Origin: Telmatactis stephensoni
Taxonomy: Eukaryota; Cnidaria; Anthozoa; Actiniaria; Isophelliidae
DNA: 64,000 nt
NCBI GenBank assembly: GCA_029948255.1
Contig: JALIZF010001777.1
Coordinates: forward strand, 48,501-112,500
Direction: 5' to 3'
Below are positions 1 through 13,400 of this stretch, in pieces; the stretch's first letter is position 1; each line of letters opens with the position of its first letter. The notes under the pieces are model-generated. The model was not told the origin of the DNA. It saw nothing but the letters and a program-made list of their open reading frames with translations, and made no database searches. The position numbers and the translations under genes are program-made.

Positions 1-1581
1 ATCTTTTTCAACATTGGGAGTGTGCATGGACGTTTATTTATGTCTCACATGGACAGCGCCGAAGAAGAAAAACAAAAGGATTTTTATAACAAATCCGTAC
101 ATTACATAAGAGAATCACTGCAATGCAGTGAATGGCTATTTGAACATCTTCAAGAACAAGACCATCTCAAGATATCCATACTTGAAACTTTTATCAAACA
201 ATTCAGTTTGCTAACCATCATGTTGTTACTTAACGAGGAGTACAAAGAGGCACTTTTGGTGTCTGAACGTGGAAGAGCTCGAGCTTTGGATGATATTTTG
301 ATCTCAAAGTATAACCTGAACCAAAGGAATCCATCAGCACGCGATCCCATATCGTTTACTGAAATAGAAAGCCTGGCTTCTCGATGCTGCATCCTGTTTT
401 ATTCCCTGTCTTTGTCATTCATTGAATATATTCCAGTGTGGATTATAGGAACAAGTCATGCATCGGCTTTCAATCTTCCACTGAAAACAAATAAGGCGGG
501 ACTTGCTGATATTTTGAATAGTGTTTATAGCACATTGAAAGTCAGGGAGATGAAGTGTGAAGACAGATCAGTTCAGGCAGATGACCTCGAAGACAAACGG
601 AATGTGGTAGTTCCACCCCACAAGTCTTGTGCCCTTGTGACAACCGAGGAGTTGTTCTCTTCATATGACAAGATGAAGGAGCGATGCATATGGGACGAAG
701 ATCTGTACGACGTCGACAACCTCAGCCCACTTGAAGTTTTATATAAGGTTTTGATATCTCCAGTACTACATCTGTTGACCAAAGACGAGATTGTCATCAT
801 CCCTGAAGGAGCCTTATTCATTGTACCATTTGCAGCGCTACGAGATCCCAACACAGGAGAGTTTCTTTCTGAAACCAAGCGCATTCGTTTCGCTCCATCG
901 TTGACATCGTTGAAGGCACTGCAAGAATGTCCAGCAGACTTTCACAGCAAGACAGGCGCACTGATAATTGGAAATCCCAAGGTTGGCAAAGTGATGTTCA
1001 AAGGAAACGCAATAGAGATCTCCGATCTTCCGTGTGCAGAAAGGGAGGTACAAATGATTGGCGATTTACTTGGTGTTCAGCCACTTATAGGATCACAAAC
1101 CACCAAAGAGGCCATCAAACAAAGTCTCAGAGAGGGCGTGGCTGTCATTCACTTTGCAGCACATGGATCTACAGATGGAGAGATATTTCTGACACCATCG
1201 ACAACTGATGAGTTGCCCAGCGAACAAGACTACATTCTGACAATGAAAGAAGTGCAGGAAAGTGGTGTCCGTCCTCAACTTGTTGTACTGAGCTGCTGTC
1301 ACAGTGGTCGTGGTGAAATCAAAGCAGAAGGAGTAGTTGGAATGGGTCGAGCTTTCCTTGCTGCAGGAGCTCGTGCTGTAATAGCATCCCTGTGGGCCAT
1401 TGCTGACGAAGCTACCATGGTGTTTATGGAAAGGTTTTACAGTCATTTGAAAGAAGGAGAAAGTGCAAGTAAGAGCCTCCAACAAGCCATGAAAGATATG
1501 AGAGAAATACCAAGATACAGTGATGCACAGTTCTGGGCTCCATTCTTTCTGATTGGTGATGACGTTACTATCAAGATTTAG
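1..1581 (+). CDS. CHAT-domain protein with TPR-like N-terminal part, 3' portion (5' end outside window)
   Basis: The reading frame is open from base 1 to the TAA at 1579-1581, so this is the 3' part of a longer gene or its last exon. The first ~130 codons are helical and TPR-like (a segment around '[20 protein letters not shown]'). The rest matches the CHAT protease-like fold: the strand '[17 protein letters not shown]', a His motif 'HFAAHG' (His codon at 1162), and a Cys motif 'LSCCHSG' (Cys codons at 1294 and 1297). The C-terminal '[12 protein letters not shown]' and '[10 protein letters not shown]' blocks are typical of CHAT families. Known: CHAT is a caspase/separase-clan peptidase domain, and TPR-CHAT (TTC28-like) genes are heavily expanded in corals and anemones. 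Both catalytic-type residues are present, so activity is plausible. Substrate unknown; no signal peptide or membrane segment is seen in the visible part. Confidence 0.85.
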   Translation: MFFNIGSVHGRLFMSHMDSAEEEKQKDFYNKSVHYIRESLQCSEWLFEHLQEQDHLKISILETFIKQFSLLTIMLLLNEEYKEALLVSERGRARALDDILISKYNLNQRNPSARDPISFTEIESLASRCCILFYSLSLSFIEYIPVWIIGTSHASAFNLPLKTNKAGLADILNSVYSTLKVREMKCEDRSVQADDLEDKRNVVVPPHKSCALVTTEELFSSYDKMKERCIWDEDLYDVDNLSPLEVLYKVLISPVLHLLTKDEIVIIPEGALFIVPFAALRDPNTGEFLSETKRIRFAPSLTSLKALQECPADFHSKTGALIIGNPKVGKVMFKGNAIEISDLPCAEREVQMIGDLLGVQPLIGSQTTKEAIKQSLREGVAVIHFAAHGSTDGEIFLTPSTTDELPSEQDYILTMKEVQESGVRPQLVVLSCCHSGRGEIKAEGVVGMGRAFLAAGARAVIASLWAIADEATMVFMERFYSHLKEGESASKSLQQAMKDMREIPRYSDAQFWAPFFLIGDDVTIKI

Positions 1582-4412
1582 GACTTAGGACGAGTCTTGT
1601 ATTCTAGTGTTGATTGGATGATCTGAGATGACCTGTCTCATAGAAGATTTAGGACGCGTAATCTTTTACTGTATTTTAATGTTAATGAATGAATATATAA
1701 CCAGTGCTGCATGTCAAATAAACCTTGTGTAGGTGACAATGAAACTTAAAGGAAAACGAATCAAAACAAACTTGTTTAAATTTAGACCGCAGCCATATAG
1801 CATGTTATACACCTGTTTCAATAAATGTTGTCGGTATAAAGCCTACGCGAATCATCCGAAAGGGAGTATTGGAAGAAATCATGCACTAAAGTGGAAAAGA
1901 AAGTTTTCGGTCTAGTCGCGTGGGCTTGAGAGCTCTCATACGACAACCTTTATTGAAATGGGTGTATATGCATTCAGTTTAGATATTGATAGTAACTAGG
2001 ATCTTGACTTGGATATACTTTATTCTTCACTTGACTCTGAAGATGACTTCCGCTCAGGTTGTCGAAACGTCAGTCACACCAAACTGTCCTTCACAGGACT
2101 ACATCCACCCAAATGATCACATTACAGATATTGTTACTTCGACAAATATTGTTACTTCGATAAACATTGGCTTTGATATAGTTTGCTCTCTTGCTTGTTA
2201 TTGTAATTATTTCTCCTGTAGTTGTTTTTTATTGTCAATTATTAAACTTTTTTGAACATCGTCAATATAGTGTGTAACAAACACTGTAACAAAATAATGT
2301 AGCGATTTTAATCAGAAAATTTGCATTTTATATAAGGAGTATTCAATGATGTGTGTACTAAAGGGATTTCCTCCGTTCAAATATTTTACATGGTAAGGTG
2401 GTCGTGTTTTTTACGATAACTAAGTTGGCGAAAATCCCTTCCACACCTCCCTAACTGTGCGCAAAACCGTTTTGACCGCAGTAGATAAGTGAGCCCGCAT
2501 TAATTGACAACAGCTGTTTTGCGCGGGCATGTTTTTAGCTAGCCTAAGAATTCTAAAATGAATTCACAGAAATGTAGGACTATAAGTCATGATCGATGTT
2601 GACTGATAACATTATAGAGCGCAGATGCCGTAAGTTCGTCACTTGAAAGAAATCGGAGTTATATAGCAAGAAACACCTCAATAAAAAAATGAAAGAAAGA
2701 AAGAGAGAAAGAAAAATAAGAGAGGAAAAGAATAGAATAGAATAGAAAGAAACGAAAAGAGAAGGACAGAACAAATAGAAAACCTTTTTTAAGAAAAGAA
2801 AAGAAACAAAGAGATGAAATACTATGCGCCACTGAAGTTATGGCTACTAGTTAGTAAAAGAAACGGTTCTCTATATTGAAAATAAAAAGAAAGAAAGTAT
2901 AATAACGGTAATATACAGTGAGCTATGAATGGCTTGCATCAGTTCCTTTAATTATGGTTCAATTTGGAAGCAAAAATAATAACAGTCTTCTCTCCTCTGA
3001 GAATTAAATAATTTTCATGTGCAAAACGGGTCGTTTTCACTTGCACTTCAAAATGAATCGAAAACGATTATCTGCAAGGGGCCAAGAGAAAACAATAGAA
3101 GCGCAGCGTTGTTGAAGACTCGCTGCCTCAGAAATTAGTATCAAAAACTCAGTCTGAAGTTATAGGGTAGAAAGAGCACGGAAAAGCAAGCGCGTTAATC
3201 AATCACTGAATCAAAGCACGGCGAATGTTCAATGCAGTAAGTAAAGAAAACTCATCTGCTGATGAAAGTCAAGAACTTAACTACTGAGACTAGCTTTACG
3301 ACAGCATATACAAAGCATACATATTCATACATGAGTATTGCCGGCATTTGGCTAGTCCTACAAGTTTATAGTGCAGTATCCTAACGAATTGTGTTATGTC
3401 GCAAAAGTTAAACATTTTTAGCTTATAAACATGTTTAAGATTACTTAGGGCTATTCATTGTCATCAGCTTTCGAATTTAATTGTCTATTTTATTTCTTGT
3501 TGTGTTCATTTTACTGAAAAAGTATATACATTTTAAATGTAGATCATAGTTGGTAGGTGTATGATATACCTTATCAGAAAAAAGTAATTTAGACGAGACA
3601 TTGGACAAGAAATTTCATTGTTATGTTCATATCAGTCAGTGGCCACATGTAGAGGGGAAAATTGTAGTTGATAAAAGTATGCAATCAAAACTTCCATATG
3701 CATATGAAAGAAGGCTAAATAGCTCAAAAATATATTACAGACGTAATTAAGGGAAACAAGAGAAAACTGTATGTGTTGATATGTGTTGATACGTTGACAC
3801 GTATTTCAAAATACATTACTGGGCAAAAGGTCCGAAATCTATGTGACGTCCCGAAAGGCAATATGGATAGAAATTACTAAAAGCCATTTTACACGAATAT
3901 TACACCAATTCACATGTAGCTTAGCTCGACCTTATACAACAAATAAATTAATTTTCTAGTGGTAAAAATCGCGACAAAACCGAAAAGCGAGTTAATAAGT
4001 TTTTGAATGTACCCATACTTCTTTTCGGTCAACGCGTAAGATTTCGCTCTCTCTTTTCTCGGAAAACGGGGTGATGCGACAGCAGGTAAAAGCATCATTG
4101 GATGATATTATGAGGCAGCTTAAAAAGAGGAGAACGATAATGAAAGGTTGCTGGCTGATTTATGTATAAAAAAAAAACATGAAAGGTAATTTCAATGATT
4201 TGTCCGGCACAAGGCAGATGACATCAATAAAAACGGAGTGTCTTGTAATTATGACAATTTCAATCCAATAGTATATATTTTCATTACATGAAAAATCCTC
4301 AAATGTGTATTGCATATTCACTGATCAGTGCACATGTACAATACAAATTGAATTCTCAACGATGTCTTTTCTCTTGTCAATCTTAAAGTAATCTCCTTAC
4401 GCAGAAACGGTA
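1582..4412. other. Intergenic region between CHAT gene and DEG/ENaC gene
   Basis: No supported gene. It holds the CHAT 3' UTR, a purine-rich GAAA/GAGA/GAATA microsatellite tract (about 2683-2815), and AT-rich unique sequence. The short ORFs here have no recognisable composition or splice context. Confidence 0.5.
1717..1722 (+). terminator. Polyadenylation signal AATAAA of the CHAT gene
   Basis: A canonical AATAAA lies 136 nt after the stop codon at 1581, a normal 3'-UTR length. No downstream GU-rich element was checked. Confidence 0.45.
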
Positions 4413-7400
4413 ATGACATCAAAGCTACGAGAGATTTGTCAGAACTTTTACGGCTACAGCACTCTTCATGGCCTACACTTTGTATTTGATTCTGCATTGG
4501 TTATTCGTCGAATAATCTGGGCTGTATTGCTGTTTGGAGCGGCTTTTTGTTTTTTATATTTTGGGTATGAAGGCTTTATTAAATGGAAGAAACATGACGT
4601 GTTCATTACAACGGAGTTTAAAAGACCTAAGGTAAGAACAAAAGATACTGAGCATCAGAATACACGGTTTTCAAGATGACAAAAGGCCAGATGAAGATGA
4701 AGATGTTTTTGAACATTTTTTTTCATGTTTAGTTGTTACAAAAATTACAGTAAACACCATCTGTTAGAACTGTGGAAAAAATGTGAATACTCATGAACAG
4801 AAATATAGTTCTTTCAAAAAACAACAAAAAAGTTCCCAGGAAAGGAATAAACTCGAAATTTCATTTTTACCGCACCTGACTGTGCTTCACTGAAATATAT
4901 TAACAAATTGAAGATGGTTTTGAGAAGTCTGTCCTCTTATTGACACACTCTAATCAACCAATCAGATCGCGAGGTTAGTATCAAGTGTTGTAAAACCCCT
5001 ACTATTAGCAATATATATAGTCTCCCTCGCAGCCGTGTTTAGCCTCGTCACGCAACGCTCCCTCGGAAAAACAAGGCTGCTTCAATGGGCGCTACATTCC
5101 ATTCCAAGTCCTTAACCAATCAGAGCTTGACTCTCAAAATCAAGGAGTCATTCGCGCCAAAAATGCCAAAAGGTCTACATATAGCGTTCCGTTGACTTGG
5201 AGAATAATTGGATTAACCTCGGATCCCAAAACAACAGCTAGTTTACAAACACTTCACTTCGTTTCATTCGAAGTGTCTGGTATCATTTGAGAAATATACA
5301 AAGAAGAAAGTTTTACTGATCTTCCATCTGTATATATCTTTGCGTATGCAAAAATTTGAAACTTATTTTTGATAGTGCAATGTTTACTCTCTTTGTGGTG
5401 TTGACAGATATAAAACTTATTTCCGGAACACGGGAAATGGACCGTTTGCTGATGTATCTTCTGATTGGACAACTGATACAATTGGAATGGAATGTAGCGC
5501 CCACTGAAGCAGCCGTGTTTTTCCGAGGGAGCGTTGCGTGACGAGGCTAAACACGGCTGCGAGGGAGACTACAATATATAACTTTTAGCTAAGCAAAATC
5601 AAATAAACAATTTAAGCTTCAGTATTTCATAAGCCATAAGTCTTAAAATGATTGAACTTCATTGACAAAGAAACGAGTCATCGGATTAGTTTTACTCACT
5701 AAACATTATTTTCAACGACACTATAAACTGGCTATTTCTTCATGGAAACAATTCAATCATACAGTTTATAATCTTCACAGAAACATCATGATGAAAAAAA
5801 AACAGTATTTAACTTACAGTTTTGACCAACTGATATTTCATTTGCCGCCCAGTTGTTTGTCGCTCTTAAAATCGACGCTTGAATTTCGCTTGCAAATTCA
5901 GAGTAGACAAAAGCACATTAAAATATCTTTTTCTGTTTTGGAGTCCAAACCCATACTGAGTCCTTGCTGTATTTTCAAAGTTTTCAAGTTAGTTTAGAAG
6001 GAGGCTAAGCTGTAAACTTGCACTCCAAGTAAATTTTCTTCGCTTAGCTGATCAGTCATTGGTGAAAGCCGTTTTTCAGTTACTAATACAAAAAGTTGAA
6101 GTATGGTTTTCCTACCAACGCCGTTAGCAAATACCTTAGGTACAGAAAAAACGACTTCTAAACCATAATATTATAAAAACAAAAGTGCGTTTCCCAAGTA
6201 TTTAAACCAAAACAAACATAAACTTGAATTTGATCACATTTGACGGGATTTGGCTGAGTTACATTAGTTATTGCGCGCGCGCGTTTACGACGGTTTCTGG
6301 TCTGACTGAAAAATAACATCATCTTTATCGAAAAAGCTTCATTTATTTTATAGAAACATAATCACGAGCCGGAGGCGAGCTTTGATGATTTCCCCATCTT
6401 GTTTGAACACCGCTCCACGCAACTCAATGCAAGTTTTTGAAAAACTCTCTATAGTAAGCTGAGAGGAAAGGAGAAAACCCGGTTATGAAATCAAGAGAAA
6501 AAGAAGGAATTTAAACAGTAAATTTGTAGACCAAATTTGTTCCGACAATATACTGACGTTCTGTTTTAAAGTTGACGATTTGATGACCATGCACAATGAA
6601 AACGAAGTGACAATTTTGAACGATTTTCGACTTTTTTAAAAACTGGTTCGAAGTGGTTCAATTCAAAAAGTATTGGTCGACTTCAAAGCGTAAACATCAA
6701 AGTCCCTGCGTGTCTTTAGCGATAAACTTCAAGAAAGTCTGAAATTCCTCACTAGCAACTGTCTTGCTTGCTTGACAACGGACCACTGGTCCTGAAAGTA
6801 TTTTTTCTTCTCTTTTTGCCGTACTATAATAAAATCAAAGCAGTTTTAATTTTGAGATCATTCATTCAAGGCAAAAACACGGGAAATTTCTTCTAATTTC
6901 TTAATCTTTATATTTGTTGAAATATGGCATTGATAATTACACTAAGCCAAAAGTCGACCAACACAATCTTGAAACATTTCGAACCAGTTTTTTAAAAAAG
7001 TAAAAAAAAAACGTCCAAATTTTCATTTAGGACGTTTTCATTTTGGAAACTTTAATTGGAAAAATCAACTGCAATCAGAGCGTGCGTTATAGAGATAGAG
7101 CGGTTTTCGTATGAGTGGGAAACTGACCGTACCAGTTACGGTCAATGCACGGTAAGGTTACGGCAGGATTTTCGAATGTTTTTGTCGACATTACGGCACT
7201 GACACGGTTACGGTACGGTACGGTCAGTTTCCCACTCATACGAAAACCGCTCTAAAACGTGTATACTTTAGAATTTCAGCCAATTTGAGCGAGCGTAAGA
7301 TTGTATGTATGTTATAATACAAGATAATTGACACCAGTATGTGATTTTTATTACAAGGAGCTGGAATTAAGTGATTCTTTTGATATCGAGAGAGAGTTAA

Positions 7401-10400
7401 TGAAAAACGGTCACAACGTCTCGGATGTTGTAACAGAATGCAAATATGGCGGACAGGAAGGTACCTGTAAACACAACATCCACTTCACGACCAACTTTTA
7501 CAGTACGGTAGGTGAAATTCACCATTAGGGTACCCTAATCAAGCCGAGGCGAAGCGAAGGCTTAAAGGCTCTATCGTATCGGATGAAATTTTCTGCTGAA
7601 ATGCATTGGGTTGGCTGTGGTGGTCAGTGATGATGTCAAGTAGTGGAGTCCTGTTGTTTATTTGCACGCCGTTTCTTCGCAGATTTTGCCAAGAATCAAG
7701 CTTATGCTCACGTCGCCAGTGTGAACCAAGGGAATTTTGTTGATTCTTGACACGTGAAAGCACGTCGAGATGTGCCAGGCGTTCTTCGTTGTGATGATTT
7801 ATAATTCTTTTTCCGAGGTTTGAAGTACGCGCAAATCTTCACAACAAGGAATGCCTGATATATCTCTATCTCTACCAGGAACGCCTGGAACATCGCGCAC
7901 TTAAAATATTTCAAACTAAAAATTTTGACGTTTTCCCTTGTGTGAATAAGGCCTTACTGAACTTGCAAGGGCAAAAACTAACTTGATGGGAGCAATTATA
8001 GAATACCCGTCCACTTTTAAGCACCTTGCATTACCTTGCTACCGCGGTCCGCAGTCCCGCAGTGATCGCCATTATTTTTGGGCAATGAGAAATGCATCGT
8101 GTCTTTTGAAAACGGCGCAATATGTGAAAGGGTCTGCTACCGCAGTCCGCAGTCCCGCAGTGATCGCTATTCCTTTTGGGTAATGAGAAATGCATTGTGC
8201 TTTTTAAGAACGGCAATATGTGAGAGAGCTTGCTACCGCGGTCCGCAGTCCCGCAGTGATCGCCATGCCTTCTGGGTAAAAGAAATACATGGTATATTTT
8301 GTAGTTATGGGATACCTGTTGTTTTTGACTGCGGACTGCGGACCACGGTACCGAAGTGTGAGTGAAGAGTGGACGGGTATTCTATAATCTAGCCACTTGA
8401 TGAATTGTGAACATTATTTCAGAACGGATTGTGCCACACTTTTAAAACTGATCAACCAGCAACAAAAGTAGGAGAAGTTTACGGACTAGAAATGAAACTA
8501 GACGCCGAATCACATGAGTATTATGGCCCCTACAGTTGGGACGGGACGGGATTTAAAATCCTCATAGATGATGTTGACTATCTGCCTTCGCTGGAAAACG
8601 AAGGATTTGACATTGCTCCTGGATTTTTGACGAATCTCAGGATTCGAAAAAAGGAGGTGAGAAATGGCCGACCACGAACAATAATCGTCATAATGATATA
8701 GCAAGAGACCAACGAAACTCAGTGTTGATGTCTATGCGATGTTCGCGGCGGCTAAGGCTATTTTTAGTAATTTCGCCATCGCGCGCGCGCAAGGCTCTTA
8801 AACAATAGAGCTGCTGTGTCCATGATATATAGCTAACTTCATTAACTGTAGAAAAAGCCAATGAAACTTTGAGAGCAGGAATCATGAATTATATTTTTTC
8901 ACCGTGACATTACTTACAATAAGAAACTCACTGTATGCTTGCAAATTCTACAACTTGGACACATATTCCTTAATTTCTTAGATAGCCTACAGCAAAGTTT
9001 GTTGTTAAACAAAAGATAAATTGAAAAGCTTTTAGGCTTTTTTCAGCGACAACGTTAATTGAAATAGCTATACTCTCATCAAATTGTGGTTAAATACTAC
9101 TACTAGTTACAGTACCGGGGCACATGGTTAGACATATAGTAGTACATGGTAGTACACGGTAGTATGTGGCACGACATGGTAGTGCGATGGGGAATCGATA
9201 TTACTAAAAATAGCCTTGGTCGCCGCGAACATCGCACAGACATCAATACTGAATTTCGCTCTCTTAGTATTATGGTCTCTTGGATATAACTTAAGACTAT
9301 ATGATTTATAGAGTGATTTTCACCGGACTGTGAAATAGTTACTAAGCTAATAGACACTAGTAGACTCTGCACCCATTGTTCTCTTTTGTTGCAATACAAC
9401 TATTAGACACTATTAAACACTGACTATTAGTAATTGTTTCACAGTCCGATGAAAATCACTTTATAATTTGACAGTTTTGCTATCTAATTTGCATTATCAT
9501 GCCATTTATCACGAATTTTTTCAAATTGTAAATGCATCAGTTGAGATCAGTGTTATAAAAAAGGTATAGAACCTTGTTTAACGTCGGTAGGTGCTTAAGC
9601 TTTAGCTGAGCTAATCGTCCAGGAAACCGACATTACGTGCGCTCATTTTACACCCTCTCTCTATCAGTGTTCCGTTTTAAGGGTATTTAAAGCTAAAGGG
9701 AAAAGAAAGAAGTCGAAACAAGGATATGAAGTCACTGGGAATCGAACTCGGGACCTCTCCCACCGAAGGTCGCGCACTAACCAACTGTGCCATCCTTGTT
9801 CTTATTATGTTATCATGGTGATGATGATAATGTTTGAATGGATTAAGTTATTCCATCTGTGTTAGGTTTTTTTAATCTCACAAGCTTTCGACTCCTTTCG
9901 ACTCCTTTCGAGGTCTAACAATTCAACTCAATTTATTTCCGTTTATTACATTTTCTTTTCCGCGGGATATTAGCGTGCAACAGGAGTTCGTTAATGCTAT
10001 TACTACTTCAAATACTACTAAAACCACTCTTTTATCACAACTATTCCGATAAGCTTCCAACCATACTTCTGAATTGTTTCTTTTTTAAAGAGAATCAATT
10101 TACCAGAGCCCTACCCCACTAGATGCGGCGAAAAGAAGCTCAAGACTTCAGACATTTACTCTGAAAAGAGATGTCATAGCGAAAACTACTTTCACCTGGG
10201 ATTAAAAACTTGTAACTGTACAATGGTCGGTTACAATGAGTATCGTGGTGTGTATACATAGGATGTAGGATGCGAAATTACGTGAGACAAATCCCTGGAC
10301 TCAAACCCACCACCCATTGGATACATGTCCAGTGTTCTACCGACTGAGCTATCAAGTCAGCTGGAGTGATGGTGGATATCGGGTGTTATATATTGGGTTA

Positions 10401-13400
10401 AGGCATTGACTAATATAAACTAGATAGAATAATGTCACTCCAGCTGACTAGATAGCTCAGTTGGTAGAACTTTTGTAGACGGTGTTACAGAATTCCAATC
10501 ATTCCTTCTCGCATTTTTATACACCGATGCAATCCAAGCCAGTTAAATTACCAGTAGGGGCGTAGCGGGTGTGGTGTGTGGGTGAGTGGGTTGGGGGGGG
10601 GGGGGGGGGGGGGTAGCCAAATTAATTTTCAGCTTGGACCTCTTTCTTTTCGCGAGAGATGATGTCAGTATTATCATTTTAATGGTTTAATTGTTTTTAA
10701 CCACAGCCACAACATTCACTACTTTCACATGCCCAATAATGCCTTTTTTTTTTGGGGGGCAACTATTATTATGCAAAACAAACAAAATGGCATCGATGAC
10801 AAAACAGCATAAAATCTTATAAAAATATTTACATAATGACAAAACCAAAACTCAAAACAAGTCTACAAACTTCTTATAGATAATTTTAAAAAGTTTTATT
10901 CTAAAAAAATTAAGCATCTCCAAGGCGCAAAGCATTAAGGACACGTGAAAGTAGGGAGTTCCAGTTTAAAGCGGGAATGAACATATATTGTGGTGGGAAC
11001 ATGGTGGGAAAGGACTCGCCCTCTTTTGCTAAGGCCAGCTAGCTAGGCCTCTGACTTATTTGCTAGCTAGCGCGTTAATATTTTTCCGAATATCTCCATC
11101 AAAATGCCAGCAAAGACTCTTACATTAACGAAATGCCAGAGAACAGATGGACATGTATAAATTTTGCCAGCAAGCGAAATAAATCGATGAAGAGCGGGTA
11201 TTTTGTATTTTTGCTCTGATCGCTGGCTTTTTCAGCTATTAATAACGTACCGGATTTTCATTTTTTTTATCTGTATGAATGTGATGCATAATTGCGTCTG
11301 GAATGTTGAGATATATATGCTTCAGTCGCTGTTTGAACACCGTTTTGCGTTTTGTGATAACACAAAGACACATGCACCACACTTTTTATTCATCAATAGA
11401 AATAATTACAAAAACATACGCAAATCCAGGCAGCAAAGCTTATATCTAGGCGGGTTGTGTTTTTATAAGAAAAACAAATGTAAAACCAACAGGTCTACGC
11501 AATTTATTACGATAGATGCGGCAGAACAGACGCGTACGGAGATACTGCACCATTTCCCCATATCAAATCAAGCGGAAAGTGCATAAAACGTTTTTCACTT
11601 TGAATCATTTGTAATTGTGCCCCGTGCATTTACGTTACAGGCAAAATGAAACTTTGCAATGTCCGAAAACTTATGGATTGCATAATCCCAATAATGTGTA
11701 AGTATCCACAGAATTATGTAGAAGGAAGAACAAGTTCATTTTTTGGCCTTTCTATCTCTAGTGGGTTTGAAGAATGGCTGATAATAGAAGAGCCAATAAC
11801 ATTACTATAATTGCATGATTCGCGGAACAAATTTTGAGCTGTGGGTTACGGAGTTACGACATGCAAACAAAAGACCATAAAACTAAGTTATACGCGCGCG
11901 CGCGTAAAAACCACATTCTATTCTTTGAGCACCTTGCGCACGTGATATGGCGTCGGCATCCTCTTACTAAATAGCCTAAAGCGAAAGTTCAAATTTATCC
12001 AAATGTGTTTTTTATAATGTTAGTAACATTAACTATCACAAGAATTCTGATATGTCCTGCATTTCATTTCCCTTGAACCATTTCCATTTCCCAAATTGCT
12101 TTCGGCGCGCATTTGAATTCTATTGTTTAAGAGCCTTGCGCTCGCGATGGCGAAATTGCTAAAAATTGCGAACATCGCACAGACATCAATACTCTCTTAG
12201 TGATTATGGTCTCTTGGAGACATGAGAGGAAAATCACTAGTAATTTTTCCCTGGAAGGTTGCAGAAATAAAAAAATTGCATCGTGTAATTAATTAACATG
12301 CAGCGCCTTAACTCGCTGTTGTAAAGTGTAACGAAAAAAAACTTCAGTTTACCAATTTTCCTTCATGAATTTCATGAATATGCATGGTGATGTTTCAGAT
12401 AATGACAATTTGAACAATGGCTGTCCTACAAGCTGCAAAAGCACAACATTTGACATCTGCCTGGGGATTTCTAATGAACGACGACAAAACGCTTCGTTTG
12501 TACAACACCTCGAACATAAACAATGTTTCCTTTAAAGAGTGGTACAGGTACGTTTGTAAGTTATCACAAATGTGTCTATTTTGTATTTTTGTGCTTTTTA
12601 TTACACCTCAGTTATCAATAATATAATACTGATAGAGTATTTTTCATTTAAGGAAGCGGGGGTGTTGGTCTTCTTTCAGCTTGTCTGTGGTCCCGGGTTC
12701 CATTCCCGGCCCCAACGGGAAATCGCATGTTACTTGATGTCAGTTTGTTCTCCCCCTTGCTTCGAGGACCTTTCTCCGGATCATCCGATTGTCCTACCCG
12801 CTAAGCAAAAACTGAGTTGATCAGGGATTGAATAATGAAGTTACAGTTACAAATTTTCAGTTATTATTATTGATGATTTCATGATTGGTCAAGCGGCCCG
12901 ATAGCTTGGATATTAAAAACATCCTTTCACATATATAGAGGAAACTTTCTGATTCTTAAATTATATCGTCTTCGTATGATGGACTTAATTTGACCATCCT
13001 CGTTGCCTTTACGCAAACATTCCAATACACCTATTTCAAAAAAAATTGTCGATTGAGAAACCTAAACCCCACGCGACTAGACCGCAAAGGAATCTGGGTA
13101 GCTGCAAATTTTGAACACTTCAATTTTCGGATTGTTGTTACGTTAATTAAATTTCAGCATCGACGGCTAAAGTTTTTTGGAATATAAGTACCCGGCTTCA
13201 AATTTTATATAATTTCTATCCATACTTCTTTTTGGGTGAGTCGCGTAGGCTTTTGGCCTTTTGTCCGACGTTTTTTTTTGTTTTTTTGTTTTTAATTTTG
13301 GCCTTTCACGTTTACAGAAGCAGATTTGCTAAAGTCAGAGTGTACTTTGATACAAAAGTGGTTGAAGTACGCCGTGAAGTCCCTGCGTTTGACGGTGTAG

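Noticed and set aside
2580..2774. Minus-strand Phe/Ser/Leu-rich ORF
   Set aside because: Translation of the GAAA-type microsatellite.
10286..10476. Possible functional tRNA genes
   Set aside because: A and B boxes are present but acceptor stems do not pair; better explained as SINE heads.
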